Assembly: GCA_002355495.1 (NCBI GenBank)
Contig: AP017424.1
Coordinates: forward strand, 2,604,001-2,668,000
Direction of reading: 5' to 3'
DNA: 64,000 nucleotides
DNA from: Streptomyces laurentii
GTDB lineage: Bacteria > Actinomycetota > Actinomycetes > Streptomycetales > Streptomycetaceae
Below, in pieces: positions 1 to 8,336 of this stretch. A model generated the notes under the pieces. That model saw only the letters and a list, made by a program, of their open reading frames with translations, was not told where the DNA came from and did no database searches. Each line of letters opens with the position of its first letter. Within the stretch, counting starts at the first letter, position 1. The translations under genes were made by a program, and so were the position numbers.

Positions 1-543
1 GGGGGCCCGGTCGTCCCACCACAGGTGGTACGTGTCGACGACCACGCCGACCTGGTCGGCCGGGAACTCCTCGGCGATCGCCAGCGCCTGGTCCAGGGTG
101 GACACGGCGCAGCGGTCGGAGGCGAACATCGGGTGCAGCGGCTCGATGGCGAGCCGGACACCGCGCTGGGCCGCGTACGGGGCGAGCTCCCCGATCGCGT
201 CGGCGATCCGGGCCCGGGCGGCGGACAGGTCACGGCTGCCGGCCGGGAGTCCGCCGGAGACCAGGACGAGGGTGTCGGTGCCGAGGACCACGCACTCGTC
301 GATGGCTTCGCGGTTGCTCTCCAGCCACGCGTCGCCGGTGAAGAATCCGCCCCGGCACAGGGTGGTGACGGCGAGCCCGGCGTCCCGGACGAGCCGGGCA
401 GCGGCCTCGACGCCGTACTCCTGGACCGGTTCGCGCCACAGCCCGATGCCCGGGATGCCGAGCCGGATGCAGTGGGCGGCCAGGGCGGGCAGCGGGAGCT
501 GCTTGACGGTCATCTGGTTGATGCTGAAGCGGTCGAGGTTCAC
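1..543 (-). CDS. Sugar phosphate isomerase/epimerase (C-terminus beyond the window edge)
   Basis: The reading frame starts with GTG at 543 and is still open at base 1, giving 181 visible residues. The protein begins NLDRFSINQMTVKQLPLPAL and continues with a TIM-barrel pattern typical of the AP-endonuclease-2/xylose-isomerase-like family: a GLWREPVQEYG strand-loop, LCRGGFF, VLVSGG, the metal-ligand type segment RLAIEPLHPMF, and VVVDTYHLWWD. Such enzymes isomerise or epimerise keto sugars, inositol derivatives or their phosphates in the cytoplasm. The start codon overlaps the stop of the DUF993 gene upstream (GTGA), so it is translationally coupled as the third gene of the LacI-controlled operon. 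The substrate cannot be read from the sequence. I am confident of the family and not of the reaction. Confidence 0.85.
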   Translation of the reverse strand, partial: MNLDRFSINQMTVKQLPLPALAAHCIRLGIPGIGLWREPVQEYGVEAAARLVRDAGLAVTTLCRGGFFTGDAWLESNREAIDECVVLGTDTLVLVSGGLPAGSRDLSAARARIADAIGELAPYAAQRGVRLAIEPLHPMFASDRCAVSTLDQALAIAEEFPADQVGVVVDTYHLWWDDRAP

Positions 544-1712
544 TGCGGCACTCCGTACACCGTGAGCAGGGACCGCATCCGGGCCTCGGCGAGCGACGGA
601 TCGGGGAACAGGCCGAGTCCGTCGGCGAGTCGGTACGCGTGGGCGAGGTGCGGCAGCGAGCGCGCGGACTGCAGGCCGCCGACCATCGCGAAGTGGTCCT
701 GGTGGCCGGCGAGCCAGGCGAGGAAGACGACGCCCGTCTTGTAGAAGCGGGTCGGGGATTCGAAGAGATGACGGGAGAGCGCGACGGTCGGGTCGAGGAG
801 TGTGCGGAAGCCCTCGATGCCCTGGGTGCCTCCGGTGTCGAGGACGCGGACCGCCTGCGCCGCCAGCGGGCCGAGCGGGTCGAAGATGCCGAGCAGCGCG
901 TGGCTGAAGCCCTGCTCGTCGCCCGCGATCAGCTCGGGGTAGTGGAAGTCGTCGCCGGTGTAGCAGCGCACCCCGGCGGGGAGCCGGCGGCGCAGTTCGA
1001 CCTCGCGGCGGGCGTCCAGCAGGGAGATCTTGATGCCGTCGACCTTGTCCGGGTGGGCGGCGATGACCTCCAGGAAGGTCTCGGTGGCGGCGTCGAGGTC
1101 GGCCGAGCCCCAGTAACCGTCGAGGGCCGGGTCGAACATCGGGCCCAGCCAGTGCAGGATCACCGGCTCGGCGGCCTGCCGCAGCAGATGGCCGTAGACC
1201 TCCAGGTAGTCCTCGGGGCCGGACGCGGCGGCGGCCAGGGCGCGCGAGGCCATGAGGATGGCCTGGGCACCGGACTCCTCGACGACGGCGAGCTGTTCCT
1301 CGTACGCCCGGCGGATCGCCGCGAGGTCGGCGGGCGCGTCGGGGCCGAGCTGGTCGGTGCCGACGCCGCAGGCGATGCGGCCGCCGACGGCCTTGGCCTC
1401 GGCGCCGGAGCGGCGGATCAGCTCGGCCGCCCCCGCCCAGTCCAGGCCCATGCCGCGCTGCGCGGTGTCCATCGCCTCGGCGACGCCGAGCCCGTGCGAC
1501 CACAGGTGGTGGCGGAAGGCGAGGGTGGCGTCCCAGTCGAGGGCGGCGGGCCCGTCCGGGGCGACGTCGGCGCACGGGTCGGCGACGACGTGCGCGGCGG
1601 AGAAGACGGTACGGGAGGTCAGCGGGCCGGTCCCGGCCGGCCCGCGGGGTTCGGCGCGCGGCTCGTACGCCCGGAGGCCGGCGCCGTCCCGCTGCGGAAG
1701 GAAGAGGGTCAC
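540..1712 (-). CDS. DUF993 / dihydrodipicolinate-synthase-like family protein
   Basis: A 390-residue protein starting at GTG 1712, in a GTGA overlap with the upstream dehydrogenase gene. It reads as an aldolase-like TIM barrel: ALDWDATLAFRHHLWSHGLG near the N-terminus, then GMGLDWAGAAELIRRS, ACGVGTDQLGP, PVILHWLGPMFDPALDGYWG, a lysine in VDGIKISLLD where class I aldolases carry the Schiff-base lysine, and YTGDDFHYPELI. This matches the actinobacterial DUF993 family, which I recall beside Gfo/Idh dehydrogenases and sugar isomerases. A lyase or dehydratase step on an oxidised sugar is a reasonable inference but is not proven by the sequence. The reading frame extends far upstream of 1712, but that part is antisense shadow; the GTGA coupling fixes the start. 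Confidence 0.8.
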   Translation of the reverse strand: MTLFLPQRDGAGLRAYEPRAEPRGPAGTGPLTSRTVFSAAHVVADPCADVAPDGPAALDWDATLAFRHHLWSHGLGVAEAMDTAQRGMGLDWAGAAELIRRSGAEAKAVGGRIACGVGTDQLGPDAPADLAAIRRAYEEQLAVVEESGAQAILMASRALAAAASGPEDYLEVYGHLLRQAAEPVILHWLGPMFDPALDGYWGSADLDAATETFLEVIAAHPDKVDGIKISLLDARREVELRRRLPAGVRCYTGDDFHYPELIAGDEQGFSHALLGIFDPLGPLAAQAVRVLDTGGTQGIEGFRTLLDPTVALSRHLFESPTRFYKTGVVFLAWLAGHQDHFAMVGGLQSARSLPHLAHAYRLADGLGLFPDPSLAEARMRSLLTVYGVPQ

Positions 1713-2866
1713 AGGGTCACCTCGGGGACGTCGAGACGGCGGCCCTCGGCGGCGGAGCGCAGGCCGAGTTCGGCGAGCTGCACGCCGCGGGCGCCCGCGA
1801 GCAGGTCCCAGTGGTACGACTCTCCGAGGTAGACGTGGCGCAGGAAGAGTTCCCACTGCGCCTTGAAGCCGTTGTCGAACTCGGCGTTGTCCGGCACTTC
1901 CTGCCACTGGTCGCGGAAGGATTCTCCGGCGCCGAGCGGGATGTCCGGGTTCCAGACCGGCTTGGGCGTGGCGGAGCGGTGCTGGACGCGGCAGCCGCGC
2001 AGTCCGGCGACGGCCGAGCCGTGGGTGCCGTCGACCTGGAACTCGACGAGTTCGTCGCGGTTGACGCGGACCGCCCAGGAAGAGTTGATCTGGGCGATGG
2101 CGCCGCCCTCCAGCTGGAAGATGCCGTACGCGGCGTCGTCGGCGGTCGCCTCGTACGCCTCGCCCCGCTCGTCCCAGCGGCGCGGGATGTGGGTGGCGAC
2201 CTGGGCGGTGACGGAGGTGACCCGGCCGAAGAGTTCGTGGAGCACGTACTCCCAGTGCGGGAACATGTCGACGACGATGCCGCCGCCGTCCTCGGAGCGG
2301 TAGTTCCAGCTGGGGCGCTGGGCCTCCTGCCAGTCGCCCTCGAAGACCCAGTAGCCGAACTCTCCGCGCACGGAGAGGATCTCGCCGAAGAAGCCGCCGT
2401 CGATGAGCCGCTTCAGCTTGCGCAGACCCGGCAGGAAGAGCTTGTCCTGGACGACGCCGTGCCGGATCCCCTTGGCCTCGGCGAGCCGGGCGAGTTCGAG
2501 GGCGCCGGCCAGGTCGGCGGCGGTGGGCTTCTCGGTGTAGACGTGCTTGCCCGCCGCGATGGCCTTGGTGAGCGCGTCGACGCGGGCGGAGGTCACCTGC
2601 GCGTCGAAGTAGACGTCGATCGTGTCGTCGGCGAGGACGGCGTCGAGGTCGGTCGACCACTCGGTGAGCCCGTGGCGCTCGGCGAGCGCGCGCAGGGCGT
2701 GCTCGCGGCGGCCGACGAGCACCGGCTCGGGCCACAGGACCTCGCCGTTGCCGAGGTCGAGACCGCCCTGCTCGCGCAGCGCGAGGATCGAGCGGACGAG
2801 GTGCTGGCGGTAGCCCATGCGCCCGGTGACGCCGTTCATGGCGATGCGGACGGTCCTGCGAGTCAC
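1709..2866 (-). CDS. Gfo/Idh/MocA family NAD(P)-dependent oxidoreductase
   Basis: A 385-residue cytosolic oxidoreductase. The start is GTG 2866 (VTRRTVRIAMNGVTGRMGYR), preceded by GGGGAGAGGAACCACC as ribosome binding site. The N-terminal Rossmann fold shows GVTGRMG, the DVYFDAQVTSARVDAL segment and the family signature TEKPTA (residues about 107-112), whose lysine is the usual Gfo/Idh active-site residue. The C-terminal alpha/beta domain follows, with EFGYWVFEGDW and DMFPHWEYVLHELFG. The family oxidises sugars, inositols or related polyols. It is the first gene of a three-gene operon and sits 47 bases from a LacI-type palindrome, so it is probably sugar-inducible. A longer open frame runs to 2935 across the operator and was rejected. 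Confidence 0.9.
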   Translation of the reverse strand: MTRRTVRIAMNGVTGRMGYRQHLVRSILALREQGGLDLGNGEVLWPEPVLVGRREHALRALAERHGLTEWSTDLDAVLADDTIDVYFDAQVTSARVDALTKAIAAGKHVYTEKPTAADLAGALELARLAEAKGIRHGVVQDKLFLPGLRKLKRLIDGGFFGEILSVRGEFGYWVFEGDWQEAQRPSWNYRSEDGGGIVVDMFPHWEYVLHELFGRVTSVTAQVATHIPRRWDERGEAYEATADDAAYGIFQLEGGAIAQINSSWAVRVNRDELVEFQVDGTHGSAVAGLRGCRVQHRSATPKPVWNPDIPLGAGESFRDQWQEVPDNAEFDNGFKAQWELFLRHVYLGESYHWDLLAGARGVQLAELGLRSAAEGRRLDVPEVTL

Positions 2867-2912
2867 GGTGGTTCCTCTCCCCGGCGGGCGGCGCGCTCGG
2901 TCCACGACCGAT

Positions 2913-2926
2913 AGAAAGCGCTTTCT
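2913..2926. promoter_or_regulatory. LacI-family operator (14-bp perfect palindrome)
   Basis: AGAAAGCGCTTTCT is a perfect 14-bp palindrome built on the AAGCGCTT core preferred by LacI/GalR repressors. It lies between the divergent dehydrogenase operon (starts 2866, minus) and the lacI-like gene (starts 2988, plus). It is therefore the obvious site for repression of both by the regulator encoded next to it. Confidence 0.8.
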
Positions 2927-2987
2927 GTCCGGCATGACGCTAGCCTGCCGACATCACCGTCGACAAGGGCCCGGAGGTTCGTACGCG

Positions 2988-4090
2988 ATGACCGTCACCC
3001 TGGCGGAGGTGGCCGCCCGCGCGGGGGTCTCCCCCGCGACCGTCTCCCGCGTGCTCAACGGCAACTACCCGGTCGCCGCCGCCACCCGCGAGCGCGTGCT
3101 GCGCGCGGTCGACGAGCTGGACTACGTTCCCAACGGCCCGGCCAGCTCGCTCGCCGCCGCCACCTCCGACCTGGTCGGCATCCTGGTCAACGACATCGCC
3201 GACCCGTTCTTCGGGATCATGGCGGGGGCCGCGCAGAGCGCCCTGGGCGAGGACGCGGCAGGGCGGGCCGGGGGCACGGGCTCGGGGGCACCGGGGCCGG
3301 GGCCGGTTCCGGGAAACTGGCCGTGGTCTGCAACACCGGCGGCTCCCCCGAGCGCGAACTGACCTACCTCACCCTGCTCCAGCGCCAGCGCGCCGCCGCC
3401 GTGATCCTCACCGGCGGCTCCCTGGAGGACGACGCGCACCAGGCGGCGGTGACCGCCAAGCTGACGCGGCTCGCCGAGGCCGGGACCCGGGTGGTGCTGT
3501 GCGGGCGGCCCCCGCTGGGGGACGCCGCGGAGCCGGACGCCGGCGGCCCCTCGTTCGCCACGCTCGCCTTCGACAACCTGGCCGGGGCGCGCCGGCTCAC
3601 CGGGCATCTGCTCGCGCTCGGACACCGGCGGATCGGTTACGTCGCGGGGCCGGCCGACCGGACGACGACCCGGCACCGCCTCGAAGGCCACCGCGCGGCC
3701 CTGCGTGCCGCCGGGATCGCCGAGGGGCCCACGGCACACGGTCCGTACGACCGCGCCTCCGGATACCGCGCCACCCTCGAACTCCTGGCCTCCGAACCGG
3801 ACTTGACGGCCATCGTCGCGGCCAATGACACCGTCGCGCTCGGCGTCTGCGCGGCGCTGCGCGAGCGGGGCCTCGACATCCCGGGCGACGTCTCGGTGGC
3901 GGGCTTCGACGACCTGCCGTTCTCGGTGGACGTGGTGCCCGCGCTGACCACCGTGCGGCTGCCGCTGTACGAGGCGGGCGCGCGGGCCGGGCGGCTCGCG
4001 CTGGGCGCGGAACCGGCCCCGCCGGGCGGCCTCGCGGCGATCCCGGCGGAGCTGGTGGTACGCGGGACGACGGCGCCGCCCCGGGGGTGA
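2988..4090 (+). pseudogene. LacI-family transcriptional regulator, apparent -1 frameshift
   Basis: Starts at ATG 2988. The N-terminal helix-turn-helix is complete: TLAEVAARAGVSPATVSRVL, then the hinge DELDYVPNGPASSLA and the start of the sugar-binding domain (DLVGILVNDIADPFFGIMAG). From about 3290 the sensible frame changes by one base: KLAVVCNTGG, LTGHLLALGHRRIGYVAGP, AIVAANDTVALGVCAAL and VSVAGFDDLPFSVDVVPALTTV are all in the next frame, ending at 4090. Adding one G to the G5 run at 3284-3288 restores a continuous 367-residue protein of normal LacI length. Either the gene is broken or, more likely, a base is missing from the assembly. It should repress the divergent sugar operon through the palindrome at 2913-2926. 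Confidence 0.85.
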
Positions 4091-4138
4091 GGGGACCTCG
4101 ACCACCTGGGGCGGGCAACCGCGACCGCCCGCGCGCGG

Positions 4139-4990
4139 TCACCGGGGCCGGTAGGACGTGACCCGTACGGAGACGGTGACCCGGCCGGGCAGGAGGGCCT
4201 CCTCGCTCAGGTCCGCAGGGTTCACATGGCGTGCGCTCGGCGTCATCCCCACCAGGTCCAGCACCTCCGGCCCGGCCAACTCCAGTGCGTACTCCACCTG
4301 TTCGGTGACCGTGGCGGCGAAGCAGGGGTCCAGCGCCCGGTGCAGCCGCTGTTCCTTGGCGGGGTCGACGGAGACCATCGCGGGGACACGGCCGCGCAGT
4401 TCGGCCAGGTGGCGTTCGGTGGGGCGGACCACGATCAGCCGGCCGGCGGGACGGAGTATCCGGCGGAACTCGGCGGGATTGCGCGGGGCGAACACGTCCA
4501 GCACCACGTCGGCGACCCCGTCGGCCAGCGGGAAGGGGCGGAAGACGTCCCAGGTCGCCGCCGCGGCCCGCTCGTGAGCCCGGGCCGCCGCGCGCAGCGC
4601 GCGTGCCGACGTGTCCAGGCCCAGACCGCGAGCGCCGGGCAGCCGGTCGAGCACGCCGGCCAGGTAGTAGCCCGTGCCGCACCCGACGTCCACGACCGTG
4701 CCCCGCTCGGGCACGGCGTCGGCCGCCGGACGGGCCACGGCCCGAAGGATCGGCGCGTAACCGCCGGTGGCCAGGAAGCGCTCCCGGGCCTGGACCATGG
4801 CGGCGTCGTCGCCGCTGGTGGCGCGGGCGCCCGTCAGGAGGCCGGCGTAGCCGTGGCGGGCGAGGTCGAAGGTGTGGCCCGCCGGACAGCGCAGCGCGCC
4901 GCGGTCGGGGCGCAGACGGCGGGTCCGGCACGCCGGGCAGCGCAGCAGATCGAGGAACAGTCCGAGGGCAGGGGGGAACGACACGGGCAC
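4139..4990 (-). CDS. 23S rRNA (guanine-N1)-methyltransferase, RlmA/TlrB-like
   Basis: A 283-residue SAM-dependent methyltransferase. The N-terminal zinc finger characteristic of RlmA-type enzymes is visible (LRCPACRTRRL ... ALRCPAGHTFDLARHGY, i.e. CxxC plus C and H). It is followed by the family block GYAGLLTGARATSGDDAAMVQARERFL, the SAM motif VVDVGCGTGYYLAGVLDRLPG and the post-motif DVFRPFPLADGVADVVLDVFAPRNPAEF. Family members methylate N1 of G745 or G748 of 23S rRNA; the G748 enzyme TlrB gives resistance to tylosin-type macrolides. Which guanine is used here is not visible. I chose GTG 4990 because GGAG lies six bases upstream; the open frame continues to 5104 without family similarity. Confidence 0.85.
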   Translation of the reverse strand: MPVSFPPALGLFLDLLRCPACRTRRLRPDRGALRCPAGHTFDLARHGYAGLLTGARATSGDDAAMVQARERFLATGGYAPILRAVARPAADAVPERGTVVDVGCGTGYYLAGVLDRLPGARGLGLDTSARALRAAARAHERAAAATWDVFRPFPLADGVADVVLDVFAPRNPAEFRRILRPAGRLIVVRPTERHLAELRGRVPAMVSVDPAKEQRLHRALDPCFAATVTEQVEYALELAGPEVLDLVGMTPSARHVNPADLSEEALLPGRVTVSVRVTSYRPR

Positions 4991-5110
4991 GAGGCACTCC
5001 TGGCAAGGCCGAAGGGAAGAGACCGTGCCTGGACGCGCGCACAGGACATCACCGCCCCGGGAAGCGACGGGCGGTGTCAGAGAGGTGATTCGCGCGGCAG
5101 GCACACCGAG

Positions 5111-5138
5111 GAGGGCGATGCCGTCCGGCGTCGCCCTC
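5111..5138. other. Strong hairpin in the 345-base gap 4991-5335
   Basis: GAGGGCGATGCC / GGCGTCGCCCTC form a 12-bp stem (one G-T pair) with a four-base loop. It lies upstream of the rRNA methyltransferase start and about 200 bases downstream of the TrmO-like gene, both on the minus strand. It could be the terminator of the latter or a leader structure of the former. The rest of 4991-5335 shows no convincing gene; a plus-strand open frame of 71 codons from 5140 has no ribosome binding site and no recognisable content. Confidence 0.45.
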
Positions 5139-5335
5139 GATGTCTTCCGATCAGAGGAAGCAGCAGTGCGGGGTGCTCATGAATGCCACGCCAGGAGTCT
5201 ACGACGCCCGGCGAAACCCCCTCGCGCGCACCGGAGCCGACCGGCCCGGGGACCCGCTCTCCTGCGACTGCTCGCCGCTTCGGCAGCCACGCTCGGCCCC
5301 CGCCCCACCCGTGGCCGCCGCCCGAGAGACCCGCT

Positions 5336-5809
5336 CTAGTAGTAGCGGCTCATGATCTCGGTGGCCCACGCGGGCTGGGCGGTCTCGCCCTGGGGGCCGA
5401 ACTCGGCCATGTACGGCTTGAGATCGAGGACGGGGGTGCCGTCGACCGCGTCCAGGCCCTGGACATGGACGTCGAGGCCGGTGACGCGGAGCAGGCGGCA
5501 ACGGGAGACGCCGAGCCGGTTCGGGCGGTTCTTCCCGCGCTGGGCGAAGATGCCGACGAGCGGCCAGTCGGTGTTGCCGCGCGGATGGCGGGCGCCGGTC
5601 TCCACCCGGTCCTCGGGCACCCGGTCGAAGTGGTAGACGACTTCGAGATGCGAGAAGGCGTCGAGGCCGGCCAGGGCCTCGGGGCCGAAGCGCTCGGCGT
5701 CGAGCCGGATGACGGCGGTGACGCCGGCCCACGCGTCGTCGCGGACCTCGGTCCGGCCGCCGACGACATGGCCGACCGGATGCGTGACGATGCCGTCGGA
5801 GTGCCGCAT
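5336..5809 (-). CDS. trmO: TrmO-like tRNA methyltransferase (TsaA/UPF0066 domain)
   Basis: A 157-residue protein starting at ATG 5809 (MRHSDGIVTHPVGHVVGGR), preceded by AGAAGGAAC. It carries the TsaA beta-barrel signatures: VIRLDAERFGPEALAGLDAFSHLEVVYHF, then RHPRGNTDWPLVGIFAQRGKNRPNRLGVSRC, VTGLDVHVQGLDAVDGTPVLDLKPY and a conserved C-terminal tail. In E. coli TrmO uses SAM to methylate the N6 atom of t6A37 in threonine tRNAs. The canonical order of the R-x-NRPN and DGTPVLDLKPY motifs is intact. Many actinobacterial members are annotated only as SAM-dependent methyltransferase, so the exact tRNA substrate is inferred. Confidence 0.85.
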   Translation of the reverse strand: MRHSDGIVTHPVGHVVGGRTEVRDDAWAGVTAVIRLDAERFGPEALAGLDAFSHLEVVYHFDRVPEDRVETGARHPRGNTDWPLVGIFAQRGKNRPNRLGVSRCRLLRVTGLDVHVQGLDAVDGTPVLDLKPYMAEFGPQGETAQPAWATEIMSRYY

Positions 5810-5855
5810 GGGTTCCTTCTCCTCCAAGCCGGTGGGAACGGATCGGGCCGGGACC

Positions 5856-6422
5856 TCAGGCCAGGCCGGTCGCGGCCAGGACCGCCGTCACGGTCTCCTC
5901 GACCGTCTGGTCCGCGTTGTCGATCCAGACGCCCTCCCCGGACAGTTCGGCGCGCATCGCCTCGTCGAGAAAGGACCAGTCGGTGGTGAGCCGCTTACTG
6001 CGGGCGTTGTTGCGTTCCCAGGCCCGCACCGGGCCCGGGGCCAGGACGACCAGGTGGAACGGGGCCGCCGCCGGGGCGTGTTCCCGGTAGAAGTCGAGGT
6101 GCGAGCGGCGGACCACCACGTCGTCGACGACCGGGACGAAGCCGGCACCGACGTAACTGCCCGCCAGCAGGCAGGCGTTGCGGGCCCGCAGCAGGATCTG
6201 CCGGTCGGCCTCCGGGTCGTCGCCGTCCGGGCCGGGCCACCGGCCGCCCCGGACGATCATCTCCTGGAGTGCGTCCACCTCGATGCGCGCGGAGCGGTCG
6301 AACCGCGCCGCGAGGGCCGCCCCCACCGTGGTCTTGCCGCTGCCCGGGATACCGGTCAGGAGCACCACGCCGGGCGCGGGCTCGGGGGTGTCGACGGCGA
6401 TGCCGGCGAAGGAGAAGGTCAT
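5856..6422 (-). CDS. P-loop nucleotide kinase / AAA-family ATPase
   Basis: A 188-residue protein with a Walker A motif at about residues 24-31 (GIPGSGKTT) after a VVLLT strand. It then has an acidic segment RIEVDALQEMIVRGG and the strand FVPVVDDVVVRRSHLDFY, which resembles the Walker B/lid region of small phosphotransferases and zeta-toxin-like kinases. HLVVLAPGPVRAWERNNARSKR gives a basic lid. It is predicted to phosphorylate a small molecule with ATP in the cytoplasm; the substrate is unknown. It lies 25 bases downstream of the Pro-rich membrane protein gene on the same strand and may be co-transcribed with it. Confidence 0.75.
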   Translation of the reverse strand: MTFSFAGIAVDTPEPAPGVVLLTGIPGSGKTTVGAALAARFDRSARIEVDALQEMIVRGGRWPGPDGDDPEADRQILLRARNACLLAGSYVGAGFVPVVDDVVVRRSHLDFYREHAPAAAPFHLVVLAPGPVRAWERNNARSKRLTTDWSFLDEAMRAELSGEGVWIDNADQTVEETVTAVLAATGLA

Positions 6423-6447
6423 GCGGGGCCTTTCAGCGCCGTACGGA

Positions 6448-7278
6448 TCAGAGGGGCTGCACGCAGTATCCGGGTTTCCCGGCGCCGGGGCTCAGATATT
6501 CCGCCCGGAGGAGGTAGTCGGACGGGCCGCAGGACGGCTCGGCGGCGACCCGGTACTCGGCGCGCGGCGAGGCGCAGTCCACCTTCAGCAGGTCCTGGTC
6601 GGGCCACTGGGCCTCGTTGCGGACGCAGTCGCCTTCCGACAGCCCGTGCGCCGCGACGGTGCCGGCGCCGCCGCCCGCTCCGTAACTCCCGTCGTCCGGC
6701 TTGTCGTTGTCCGTGAACATGCCGATCAGGATGAGCGTCGCGAGCCCGGCCACGACCAGGGCCATGGGCGCGAGGATCACCATGGCGGGCCAGCGGTGCA
6801 GGACGCGCCGGCCGGGGTCGAGGGGCGGGCGCTGGGCGCCGTACGGCTCGGGCAGCCGCTTCAGGGCGACGCGGGGGGCCAGGACGTTGGTGAGCACGAT
6901 GAAGGGCGTGATGAAGAGCGAGAACGGGCCCCACCAGCCGGCCACCAGCGTCGCGGAGGTCATCTGCCGGTAGACGGCGAGGCCGCACGTCCGGCAGAGG
7001 ATGGCCCGCCGGGTGAGCGTGCGCATCACGATGAGCATGCCCTGGTGCCCGCGGACGGTCACCCGGGTCGCGGGCTGCGCGCCGCACGCCTCGCACCACA
7101 GGGGCGGGGCGCCGTGCGGGGCACCCGCGTGCGGCGGGAAGGGCTGCTGCCCGTACGGCTGACCCTGCGGCGGCTGGGGCTGCGGCTGGGGCTGCGGGGG
7201 CCCGAACGCCTGTGGTGGGTAAGGCTGTTGGGGCGGATAGGGCTGCTGCGGTGGGTACGGCTGGGGCGGCTGGGTCAT
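6448..7278 (-). CDS. Pro/Gln-rich membrane protein with a C-terminal LppU-like domain
   Basis: A 276-residue protein. Residues 1-45 are a low-complexity repeat of YPPQQP units. A Cys pair in WCEACGAQ and a second pair in ILCRTCGLAVYRQ suggest a zinc-ribbon-like module. Two hydrophobic segments follow (LVAGWWGPFSLFITPFIVL and MVILAPMALVVAGLATLIL). The C-terminal region has GDCVRNEAQWP, KVDCASPRAEYRV, EPSCG and PGYCVQPL, whose spaced cysteines resemble the extracytoplasmic LppU/SCO3897 family. The start codon overlaps the EamA stop (ATGA). The function is unknown; surface exposure of the Cys-rich tail is inferred from the topology. Confidence 0.75.
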   Translation of the reverse strand: MTQPPQPYPPQQPYPPQQPYPPQAFGPPQPQPQPQPPQGQPYGQQPFPPHAGAPHGAPPLWCEACGAQPATRVTVRGHQGMLIVMRTLTRRAILCRTCGLAVYRQMTSATLVAGWWGPFSLFITPFIVLTNVLAPRVALKRLPEPYGAQRPPLDPGRRVLHRWPAMVILAPMALVVAGLATLILIGMFTDNDKPDDGSYGAGGGAGTVAAHGLSEGDCVRNEAQWPDQDLLKVDCASPRAEYRVAAEPSCGPSDYLLRAEYLSPGAGKPGYCVQPL

Positions 7279-8234
7279 GCGGTGGGTTCCCCGTTCGACG
7301 TCGGAACCAGCACCCTAGCTTCCCGCTCCTCCTGGACGTCCCGGACCTCCCCTCGCCGCTCGACCTCCGTGCGCCGCACGGAGGTCAGGGCCACGCCGCC
7401 GACGAGCAGGGCCGCCGCGCACCAGCGCAGCGGGCTGATCGACTCGCCCAGGAACAGCGCGGCCGAGGACATGCCGAAGACCGGGACGAGGAGCGAGAAC
7501 GGCGCCACGGACGAGGCCGGGTGGCGGCGCAGCAGCCAGCCCCAGGCGCCGAAGCCGAAGACGGTGGTGATCCAGGCGACATAGACGATGACGCCGGCTC
7601 CGGTCCAGTCGAGCGCCCGCAGCGCGTCGAGGTCCCGCTCCGGTCCTTCGAGCAGCAGCGAGAGGCCGAGCAGCGGCAGGACGGGCACGGTGCTGACCCA
7701 CACCATGAAGTTGAGCGAGTCCGGCGGGGCGGCCTTGCGGGTGAGGACGTTGGAGACGCCCCAGCACACGGCGGCGGCGATGACGAGGACGAAGCCGGTG
7801 AGGGCGCCCGACGCGCCGCCGGTGGCGGAGGCCTCGTCGACGGCGGCGACGGTGATGCCGGCCAGGGCGACGCCCATGCCGATCAGCTTGATCCGGCCGG
7901 GGCGCTCGCCGAGGGCGACGAAGGCGAACAGGGCGGTGAAGACCGCCTGGACCTGGAGGACCAGGGAGGACAGGCCTGCCGGGGCGCCCAGGTCCATGCC
8001 GGTGAAGAGCAGCCCGAACTTGGCGACGCCGAGGGCGAGTCCGACGCCCACGATCCACTTCCAGGCGACCTTGGGGCGGCCGACGAAGAAGACGGCGGGC
8101 AGGGCCGCGACGAGGAAGCGGAGGGCGGAGAAGAGCAGCGGCGGGAAGTGGGCGAGGCCGACCTCGATGACGACGAAATTGACTCCCCAGACGGCGGTGA
8201 CCAGGGCGGCGAGAGCGATATGGGCGGGGCGCAT
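7275..8234 (-). CDS. EamA/DMT-family transporter
   Basis: A 319-residue integral membrane protein with about ten hydrophobic segments, starting MRPAHIALAALVTAVWGVNF, the usual opening of EamA (drug/metabolite transporter) proteins. The two tandem EamA repeats are visible. The first contains LLFSALRFLVAALPAVFF and the signature GLSSLVLQVQAVFTALFAF; the second contains VCWGVSNVLTRKAAP, SLLVPVFGMSSAALFLGESI and WCAAALLVGGVAL. These proteins export amino acids, metabolites or drugs. It is divergent from the LysR regulator at 8337, a common regulator-exporter pairing, so it is probably activated by that protein. The substrate is not determinable. Confidence 0.9.
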   Translation of the reverse strand: MRPAHIALAALVTAVWGVNFVVIEVGLAHFPPLLFSALRFLVAALPAVFFVGRPKVAWKWIVGVGLALGVAKFGLLFTGMDLGAPAGLSSLVLQVQAVFTALFAFVALGERPGRIKLIGMGVALAGITVAAVDEASATGGASGALTGFVLVIAAAVCWGVSNVLTRKAAPPDSLNFMVWVSTVPVLPLLGLSLLLEGPERDLDALRALDWTGAGVIVYVAWITTVFGFGAWGWLLRRHPASSVAPFSLLVPVFGMSSAALFLGESISPLRWCAAALLVGGVALTSVRRTEVERRGEVRDVQEEREARVLVPTSNGEPTA

Positions 8235-8280
8235 ACGGAGAGGATCACCCGGCGTGACCGTGTAGCACCAGCACGGATTC

Positions 8281-8298
8281 CTTCATGATTGGATGAAG
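8281..8298. promoter_or_regulatory. Candidate LysR-type operator
   Basis: CTTCAT-GATTGG-ATGAAG is a perfect 6-bp inverted repeat with a six-base spacer. It lies in the 102-base gap between the divergent EamA and LysR genes. Its position and symmetry fit a LysR-type regulator binding site for the gene pair; binding itself is inferred. Confidence 0.6.
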
Positions 8299-8336
8299 CA
8301 TCGCTACATCGTGACCGAGAGGAAGAGGGGCGTACG

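Noticed and set aside
540..2735. 731-codon minus-strand frame spanning the DUF993 gene and antisense-like N-terminus
   Set aside because: Only residues from GTG 1712 onward resemble a protein family. The upstream 340 codons are Arg/Pro shadow of the dehydrogenase gene in another frame.
5140..5355. 71-codon plus-strand frame as a leader peptide of the rRNA methyltransferase
   Set aside because: It is on the opposite strand to that gene, lacks a ribosome site and has no recognisable content.
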